Assembly (NCBI GenBank): GCA_001723765.1 | Contig: MAYW01000030.1 | Coordinates: forward strand, 1-37,313 | DNA: 37,313 bases | Reading direction: 5' to 3' | Source of the DNA: Candidatus Scalindua rubra | GTDB taxonomy: Bacteria > Planctomycetota > Brocadiia > Brocadiales > Scalinduaceae | Shown: positions 32,331 to 37,313 of the stretch, one piece after another | Layout of the letters: each line of letters begins with the position of its first letter | How positions within the stretch are numbered: the first letter of the stretch is position 1 | Program-made: the position numbers and the translations under genes | The notes under the pieces: model-generated | What the model saw: the letters and a program-made list of their open reading frames with translations, nothing else | Told to the model about the DNA's origin: nothing | Database searches by the model: none

Positions 32331-34064
32331 ATGGAAATAAATAGAAATACGATAATTAAAAATTTGGTAAAGAAACATCCGGAAACCCTTGCAGTTTTCA
32401 GAAAATACAATCTGGTTATAGCCGGAGGTGTGAGAGGGCCTAACGAACCTTTAGCATTCTTCTCAAAGGCACATGAGGTAGATTACGACGAAATTCTTAA
32501 AGAATTGAAAGAAGCTATTGAAAAAGGAGTAGATGAAAACACCGAAACAATAGAGTTGAAAGAAGACAAGGTTTATGAAAGGTTTGTTAAAACAGCTATT
32601 TTAATGACATTGACGGTAGGTGTTACATTTGGCGCCATAATATTAACATATATTGGTGCAAAAGAAAATTTTCGATCTTTACTCCACCCAATTGTTCAGG
32701 TACATGGACATGCTCAATTATTTGGATGGGTAGGTCTTTGTATCATTGGTTTTGCATATTATATCGTCCCTCGGGTTAAAAACGTAGAACTCAAATATCG
32801 TGAATTAACAACTACAAGCTACTGGTTGATGATCATAGGAACCATTATAAGGATATTTGCCCAACCGTATTCTAACGAAACGACAAACGTCCTTCTGCCT
32901 ATATCGGGGGTATTAGAATTTGCTGCGGTCGCCACATTTGCCTTCATTATTTTTAGTACAGTCCTTGCAAGTAAAGAAAAAAAAGAAGCATACGACAAAT
33001 TTATAAAGGCAGGGGTTGTATGGTTTCTAGTTTGTAGCATCATAAACTTTTTTATGGATGTTTATATGTTTTTCACAAATACACATGAGATTCCGGGGAC
33101 ATTTTACAGTCCTTTTGTACATGTGTTTTTTCTTGGTTTTGTTTTTATGTTCATATTTGCCGTAAATATAAGAACTGTGTACGCCTTCCTTGATGTAGGG
33201 ACCGCCAGAACTTCCGCCGTAAATACTACATTCTGGCTGCTAAATTTAACTGTCCCTGTGTACTTCATTTCCAATTCTTTAAATTATCAATTTCCATTTT
33301 TATTAAAAGTTTCATATCTTACAACTTACCTGGTCGCATTCAGCCTTTTACTATTTGTTTATGGCATCAGGATATTTGAAAGATCAACGCGGGAACTCGA
33401 TGATGTTGTTATGGATAGAAGCTATGCAAAAACAATCAGGGCTGCTTATGCTTGGCTGATTATTGGAGTACTAATCCTCGGGGCTAAAACTCTCTTAAAG
33501 CCATTCTCGGAACAGCAGTATCTATTCCATGGCGCAGCTAATCATGCCCTTGCAGTTGGATTCGTAACTATGATGATTATAGGATATGCTTCAAAGATGG
33601 TTCCAACTTTTAAGGGTGTTAATATGTATAGCATAAGGCTTTCAGATGTATCATTTTTTCTTATAAATATAGGATGTTTCCTACGAGTTTCCACCCAGGT
33701 AATGATTGGACTCAAAGGGGATTTTTATTATTCTCTCATCGGATTTTCAGGCTGGATCGAGCTGGCAGCAATCGGTATCTTTGGATTCAACATATGGAAG
33801 ACAATGAACGCACAGGATGAAGAAGAAGAGCCAAAGGATACTTTAACTGAGATAACAAAAAACACAAATATTGCTAATGTAGTCGAGCAGTATCCTGAGA
33901 CATTAGATGTATTCTTAGAATTTGGATTTAAACAACTTAGCAATCCTGTTGCAAGGAAGACGATTGCAAAGATGTTTACGATTGAACAGGCAACAAAAAT
34001 ACATCCAGTTGAAATAGATACTCTTCTTAAAACCTTAAATGAGAAAATAAAAAAGCATAAATAG
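32331..34064 (+). CDS. NnrS-family membrane protein with N- and C-terminal DUF1858 domains
   Basis: The protein has 577 residues. An N-terminal DUF1858 domain (IIKNLVKKHPETLAVFRKYN, DYDEILKELKEAI) is followed by about 12 membrane helices of the NnrS/heme-copper-like type. These contain the conserved histidines of VQVHGHAQLFGWVGLCIIGF and of HGAANHALAVGFVTMMIIGY, and GIFGFNIWKTM at the end. A second DUF1858 (IANVVEQYPETLDVFLEFGF, TIEQATKIHPVEIDTLLKTL) forms the tail. NnrS is a haem- and copper-containing protein protecting against nitric-oxide stress; DUF1858 occurs in hydroxylamine- and NO-linked contexts. In an anammox cell, where NO is an intermediate, a sensor or NO-handling role is plausible. 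ATG 32331 is preferred to 32295, which would add a hydrophobic MSTYFFLLLQSS. Confidence 0.85.
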   Translation: MEINRNTIIKNLVKKHPETLAVFRKYNLVIAGGVRGPNEPLAFFSKAHEVDYDEILKELKEAIEKGVDENTETIELKEDKVYERFVKTAILMTLTVGVTFGAIILTYIGAKENFRSLLHPIVQVHGHAQLFGWVGLCIIGFAYYIVPRVKNVELKYRELTTTSYWLMIIGTIIRIFAQPYSNETTNVLLPISGVLEFAAVATFAFIIFSTVLASKEKKEAYDKFIKAGVVWFLVCSIINFFMDVYMFFTNTHEIPGTFYSPFVHVFFLGFVFMFIFAVNIRTVYAFLDVGTARTSAVNTTFWLLNLTVPVYFISNSLNYQFPFLLKVSYLTTYLVAFSLLLFVYGIRIFERSTRELDDVVMDRSYAKTIRAAYAWLIIGVLILGAKTLLKPFSEQQYLFHGAANHALAVGFVTMMIIGYASKMVPTFKGVNMYSIRLSDVSFFLINIGCFLRVSTQVMIGLKGDFYYSLIGFSGWIELAAIGIFGFNIWKTMNAQDEEEEPKDTLTEITKNTNIANVVEQYPETLDVFLEFGFKQLSNPVARKTIAKMFTIEQATKIHPVEIDTLLKTLNEKIKKHK

Positions 34065-34087
34065 CTCCCTTTGGTTGCTATTTATGC
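34055..34087 (+). terminator. Hairpin overlapping the NnrS stop codon
   Basis: GCATAAATAGC (34055-34065), 11-base loop, GCTATTTATGC (34077-34087): a perfect 11-bp stem that includes the TAG stop. No U-tract follows, so it may be a 3' stabiliser rather than an intrinsic terminator. Confidence 0.55.
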
Positions 34088-34352
34088 TTGTAAAAAACTT
34101 TTAAAACTTTTTGTTTTCAATACGATTATTATTTTACGGAGCAAACCAACCTGCCTGCCGTCAGGCAGGGAAGTTAGCGACCTTTCCGACTAGTAGTTCT
34201 GGCGGGTTGAACAGAGTTTATCTATGTAATCTATTAAATAGTTCATTTTATAAATCTTATCCTTAGTATTAAATGTTAGTCTACATTTATCAGCATAAAT
34301 TTCATTTTGCGAAGCAAAATACAATACTTTGGCGACTGAAAGGAGCTAATTT

Positions 34353-35642
34353 ATGAAAATACTAAAAAAAGCCCTATTTCTTGTAACGTTTAGTTTTTTA
34401 TTATCTGACTTTTGCATTGCTCAAAACGCGGAGGAACATTTTAAAAGAGGTAAAGGTTATCTTGAAACAAGACTCGTAAACGAGGCAATTGCTGAATTTA
34501 AAAAGGCTTTGCATCTTTTTAAAGAAGATCAAAGTGAGCTAAAGGCTGAAACATATGTGTCACTTGCAAATGCATACAACTGGAGAGGAATACACAAAGC
34601 GGCAATTACCGCGTGTAAAAAAGCAATAGAAATTAATCCTGATTTCACCAATGCACATTATAATCTAGGGTTTGCTTATAGAGAAGAGGGAAAGGAGGAA
34701 CTGGCAAAGAAAGAATTTGCACTATACGACAAATTATTAAAGCAAGAGGGTGAATATATCGAAATTCCTGAAAAACCAACCTCAGAGGATATTGATAAAC
34801 ATATTACCCTTGGGGACAATTATTTTAAAGAGGGCAAGCTTGATGAGGCTATATCCGAATATAAAAAGGCTCTAGAAATAAAACCCCGTGACGATATTCT
34901 CAATAAGCTTGGTCAAGTTTATCAAAAAAAGAGATTAGCAAACAAGTCCGAAGACCAGTCTAGAATAGATTCTTTTGCAGGCAAAAATAGCAAAGGAGAA
35001 GAAATCCCCCTTAATCCCCCTTTGGAAAAGGGGGAAATAGGGGGATTTGTTGGGTTTTCAGACGAGATATCTCAGGAAACTTCAATAGACGAACTCTCGG
35101 ATAGAGGAATTTCATATTACGACAAAGGTATGATTAATGAAGCAATTGATGAATTTAAAGAAGTGCTTGAGATTGATCCGGAAGATGTAGAAACTCATTA
35201 TAACCTTGGTAGTGCCTATGCAGATAAAGGAATGTTTGACGAAGCCATAACAATATATAAAAAGGCAATAGAGAAAAATCCTGAATTTATAGATGCCTAT
35301 TTAAGTCTGGGTGAGTTGTATTTAGATATGGACTTGATAGATGATGCAATTTCCTTATATAAACAGGCTCTAAATGCAAACCCGGATGATTCATTTTTAT
35401 GTTTCTATCTTGGGGAAGCATACGCACGGAATAAACAATACAAAGAGGCCATAATAAATTATAACAATGCCATTTCCATAAACCCCATGGATCCAGAAAC
35501 ACAATATCGGCTTGCAGAGGCCTATTATAAAACCAAACAATATGACATGGCATTAGAACACGCAACTCAAGCTGAGGAACTGGGATATATCGCTGAACCA
35601 GCATTTATGGTTGATTTGAAGAAAAAGACCGGTACCGAATAA
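34353..35642 (+). CDS. Secreted tetratricopeptide-repeat protein
   Basis: The protein has 429 residues. A signal peptide (KKALFLVTFSFLLSDFCIAQ) is probably cut after CIAQ. Seven to eight TPRs follow, for example AEEHFKRGKGYLETRLVNEA, ISEYKKALEIKPRDDILNKL, AIDEFKEVLEIDPEDVETHY and AITIYKKAIEKNPEFIDAYL, with the usual NP/DP ends. Near residue 217 the TPR array is broken by EEIPLNPPLEKGEIGGF, encoded by a palindromic repeat (35002-35048) read in frame. AAAGGAG is eight bases before ATG 34353. The protein is likely a periplasmic scaffold. The primase gene follows after 29 bases, possibly co-transcribed. Confidence 0.87.
   Translation: MKILKKALFLVTFSFLLSDFCIAQNAEEHFKRGKGYLETRLVNEAIAEFKKALHLFKEDQSELKAETYVSLANAYNWRGIHKAAITACKKAIEINPDFTNAHYNLGFAYREEGKEELAKKEFALYDKLLKQEGEYIEIPEKPTSEDIDKHITLGDNYFKEGKLDEAISEYKKALEIKPRDDILNKLGQVYQKKRLANKSEDQSRIDSFAGKNSKGEEIPLNPPLEKGEIGGFVGFSDEISQETSIDELSDRGISYYDKGMINEAIDEFKEVLEIDPEDVETHYNLGSAYADKGMFDEAITIYKKAIEKNPEFIDAYLSLGELYLDMDLIDDAISLYKQALNANPDDSFLCFYLGEAYARNKQYKEAIINYNNAISINPMDPETQYRLAEAYYKTKQYDMALEHATQAEELGYIAEPAFMVDLKKKTGTE
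35002..35048. repeat. CCCC...GGGG palindromic element, copy 5, inside the TPR gene
   Basis: AAATCCCCCTTAATCCCCCT, TTGG loop, then AAAAGGGGGAAATAGGGGGATTT. It is in frame, contains no stop, and encodes the IPLNPPLEKGEIGGF stretch. It is nearly identical to the outer parts of copy 4. Confidence 0.85.
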
Positions 35643-35667
35643 ATTAGCGACCGAAGGGAGCTAATTT
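35641..35667 (+). promoter_or_regulatory. Palindrome spanning the TPR-gene stop and the primase ribosome site
   Basis: AAATTAGC (35641-35648), GACCGAAGGGA, GCTAATTT (35660-35667). The Shine-Dalgarno GAAGGGAG (35653-35660) lies in the loop and first base of the 3' arm, five bases from the end of the stem and 11 from ATG 35672. The hairpin could modulate translation. The TPR gene has the related leader GGCGACTGAAAGGAGCTAATTT without a good left arm. Confidence 0.55.
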
Positions 35668-35671
35668 ATAT

Positions 35672-36333
35672 ATGGGAAAATTCAATTTAGTTGACTTTGC
35701 AGCACAATACCAGCCAGGATTTCGTAATAATGTAGTACCAATTGGCGAAGTTCCAGAATTTATGCAAAAGTACAAACATTTTGAATGCTACTCCACCTTC
35801 TTTATATATTCACAGGATATCCTGAGATATATAGAGGAAAACATCGTTAATGGTCACCCTTCTGTTAGTGGTTATGACGGTAAGATTGATGCTACGTATT
35901 TCCCTATAGATATAGATTCACCTCATTTGGATCTGGCATTTGAAGTGACAAACAAAATGCTTAATTTCTTAACAGAAAAACGGAGTATTCAAAAGGAAGC
36001 TGTTTTAGTTTACTTTAGTGGTCATAAGGGATTTCATGTAATGTTGGACATGAGGATTTTTGGAAAGATTCGACCCTCAAAATACCTTCACTTATTCTTC
36101 TCAAAGATGAGGCGCAATCTTATCAAGCAAATCAAACTGGATGACGCTTCTCCTTTCGATATGACGATTAAGGATAGAGTAAAGAGGAATTAAAGAGAAC
36201 TGTGCATTCTGCATATGTACATAAATTTCCATACAGATATGGATTCCGTGATGAAATAATAAGAAAATTCTGTCCTTTTAAAAATTTAGATGATTGTGAA
36301 TGTTACAAAAAATTTAGTGCACAGAGTGAATAG
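35672..36333 (+). CDS. Archaeo-eukaryotic primase (PriS-like) protein, truncated or frameshifted
   Basis: AEP primases make primers for replication or repair; bacterial ones occur in mobile elements and repair systems. Motif I is FPIDIDSPHLDL near residue 75 (D-x-D metal site) and motif II is VYFSGHKGFHVMLDMRIFG near 112, the sGx-x-GxH pattern. As written the frame stops at 36193 (173 residues, KDRVKRN). Adding one A to AAA at 36181-36183 would continue to 36333 with EELKRTVHSAYVHKFPYRYG and FCPFKNLDDCECYKKFSAQS. Even so it would be about 220 residues, shorter than a full PriS, and motif III is not evident. It may be a remnant. GAAGGGAG precedes ATG 35672. Confidence 0.7.
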
Positions 36334-36388
36334 CTTTATAATATAACATCCTTGTTCAATATTGTTCCGTATCTTGCGTTACATATTG

Positions 36389-37085
36389 TTAGATGAAATT
36401 GAATAATGAAGGTTTTGATCCTAAGCTTTTTTTTGTCATTAGTTGTGTAGAAAGAATTGAAAAAACGCAGTATCCAAGGAAAAAATAAAAACCTACTTCA
36501 AATTGAGCTCGCAAATTCAATAGCTCCCCCATACTGGATGCATTGGCTGCCATGAAAGCAACAATAATGGCTATTAAAAATACATCAGCCATTGACCACT
36601 TGCTTATTGCACTATTTATTGAGGAAGTTTTTTTTGCTAATCTTCAAGTCTTGAAAATATGTACTCAACAACAGCAGCAGGATCTTTGTAACCGGAATAA
36701 CAATACTAAAAAGCATCACCAGAAAGGCAACAAAACCATTACCAGAACGAAAAAGTTCTTTGACTGTACCTACTATACTTCTTGTTTCTTTGTAGGCCTC
36801 AATTTCTCCTGTGATATTCTTAAGTCCAAACATTCCTAAGACTGTACCTATCATTGTTCTAACTTTTTTTCTTTCGCCTTCTTCAGACTTCTCTTTACCC
36901 CTCCTTAGTGACTTGTCAACTACGGAATCTATGATAAGGTCTATGCCTGTTTCAGTTATTTGGGATTTTTCTAACGTCCCGGTTAGAGTAAGTATGGGTT
37001 GTGTAACTCCGGGGATTAGCAGAGCCAGGGAAATTATGATAATAAATAAAGGGACTAAAGGTTTTGAGATTTTCATGCTAAACAA
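36389..37085 (-). CDS. PqiA-family membrane protein (frameshifted)
   Basis: The first frame (37085-36612) has a hydrophobic N-terminus, LVPLFIIIISLALLIPGVTQ, a charged periplasmic loop (SLRRGKEKSEEGERKKVRTM) and GFVAFLVMLFSIVIPVTKIL. It ends ISKKNFLNK. A second frame (to 36389) continues ISKWSMADVFLIAIIVAFMA and FEVGFYFFLGYCVFSILSTQ, the K-WSM-DVF signature and last helix of PqiA domains. Removing one A from an A8 run (T8 at 36628-36635) joins them: SKKTSSINSAISKWSMADV. The result is about 232 residues with four membrane helices, a single PqiA domain without the zinc-binding cysteines of long PqiA. PqiA proteins support envelope lipid transport or integrity. ATG 37085 or 37076 may be the start. 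Confidence 0.82.
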
Positions 37086-37100
37086 ATCATATAGATGTAT

Positions 37101-37232
37101 CTACCCAATATCTTGTGGGAGATTGATATACTTCTGAAACTTCATCATCAGAATCACCATTTCCTTAAATTCACAAAACACTTCCTTTTCCTTTTCAAAT
37201 TCTACATCAATAGAATTTATTCTTTTTAGCAA
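37101..37232 (-). CDS. Possible short reading frame upstream of the PqiA-like gene
   Basis: A 43-codon frame from TTG 37232 reads LKRINSIDVEFEKEKEVFCE then FKEMVILMMKFQKYINLPQD and stops 16 bases before the PqiA-like start. The composition looks coding and the spacing fits an operon, but there is no ribosome site and no recognised family. It may be the end of a broken gene. The remaining bases to the window end show only a copy of the GGAAAAGGGG motif. Confidence 0.25.
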   Translation of the reverse strand: MLKRINSIDVEFEKEKEVFCEFKEMVILMMKFQKYINLPQDIG

Positions 37233-37313
37233 TAAATTGCAAATATTTTACTTGACTTTATCGCCGACCTGAGGGATACTATTCTTATATGAACTATCCA
37301 GGCGGAAAAGGGG

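Noticed and set aside
1-37313. tRNA, rRNA or a replication origin
   Set aside because: I looked for T-loop and anticodon-arm patterns and DnaA-box clusters by eye and saw none; a covariance search was not possible here.

Overview
ORGANISM. The window is 37.3 kb of AT-rich bacterial chromosome from a genome crowded with short palindromic repeats and gene remnants. No rRNA, tRNA or CRISPR array was recognised. The gene content suggests a low-GC anammox-type planctomycete (Brocadiales, Scalindua-like): formate-tetrahydrofolate ligase of the Wood-Ljungdahl pathway, an NnrS-type nitric-oxide-associated membrane protein with two DUF1858 domains, a SpoVG carrying a zinc ribbon, and BTAD-type regulators. 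This is an inference from gene content; no marker gene fixes the taxon.

LAYOUT. 1-4.4 kb: a half phosphoglycerate kinase (pseudogene), complete fhs with its own promoter, and an AAA/DUF4143 ATPase. 4.4-9 kb: accessory genes comprising an EEP-family phosphodiesterase, a Phd/PIN toxin-antitoxin pair with a clear promoter, a DUF4145 protein and a putative lipoprotein. 9.3-14.5 kb, minus strand: exbB, exbD, tonB and a TonB-dependent receptor, interrupted by a REP-associated tyrosine transposase and a DUF559 nuclease remnant. 14.7-20.8 kb: an MNT/HEPN pair, a 1067-residue ATPase-TPR-BTAD regulator, a RelE pair, a Uma2 remnant, and a second BTAD protein that copies only the C-terminus of the first. 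20.9-22.7 kb: thiolase and probable acyl-CoA dehydrogenase remnants, a secreted helical protein and a 168-bp MITE. 22.9-26.7 kb: housekeeping block rsmD-ispE-spoVG, then ilvB with a near-consensus sigma-70 promoter. 26.7-28.3 kb: an attC-like site, a GC-rich HEAT-repeat protein and a HepT remnant. 28.5-37.3 kb: rsmE, manC-type guanylyltransferase, an RDD-TPR fusion, NnrS, a secreted TPR protein, an archaeo-eukaryotic-type primase and a PqiA-like membrane protein.

HOW IT WORKS TOGETHER. The ExbB-ExbD-TonB-receptor set would energise uptake of a ligand such as a metal chelate across the outer membrane. The rsmD/ispE/spoVG/ilvB/rsmE/manC genes are core functions: rRNA methylation, isoprenoid, branched-chain amino-acid and GDP-mannose synthesis. 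Most other genes are mobile or defensive, and many survive only as fragments.

MAIN CAVEAT. At least five otherwise intact genes (TonB receptor, tonB, exbD, rsmD, pqiA-like) are each broken by a single-base shift, every one at a homopolymer run of 6-8, and each reads on into a perfectly sensible C-terminus. Two more (HEAT protein, primase) look shifted too. The simplest explanation is homopolymer error in the assembly; slippage-based expression is the interesting alternative. I found no clear-cut undescribed system. The best leads are the attC-like site beside the GC-rich HEAT gene, the partial regulator duplication with its in-frame 12-bp repeat expansion, palindromic elements inserted inside coding sequence, and the small cysteine-rich reading frame next to ilvB.
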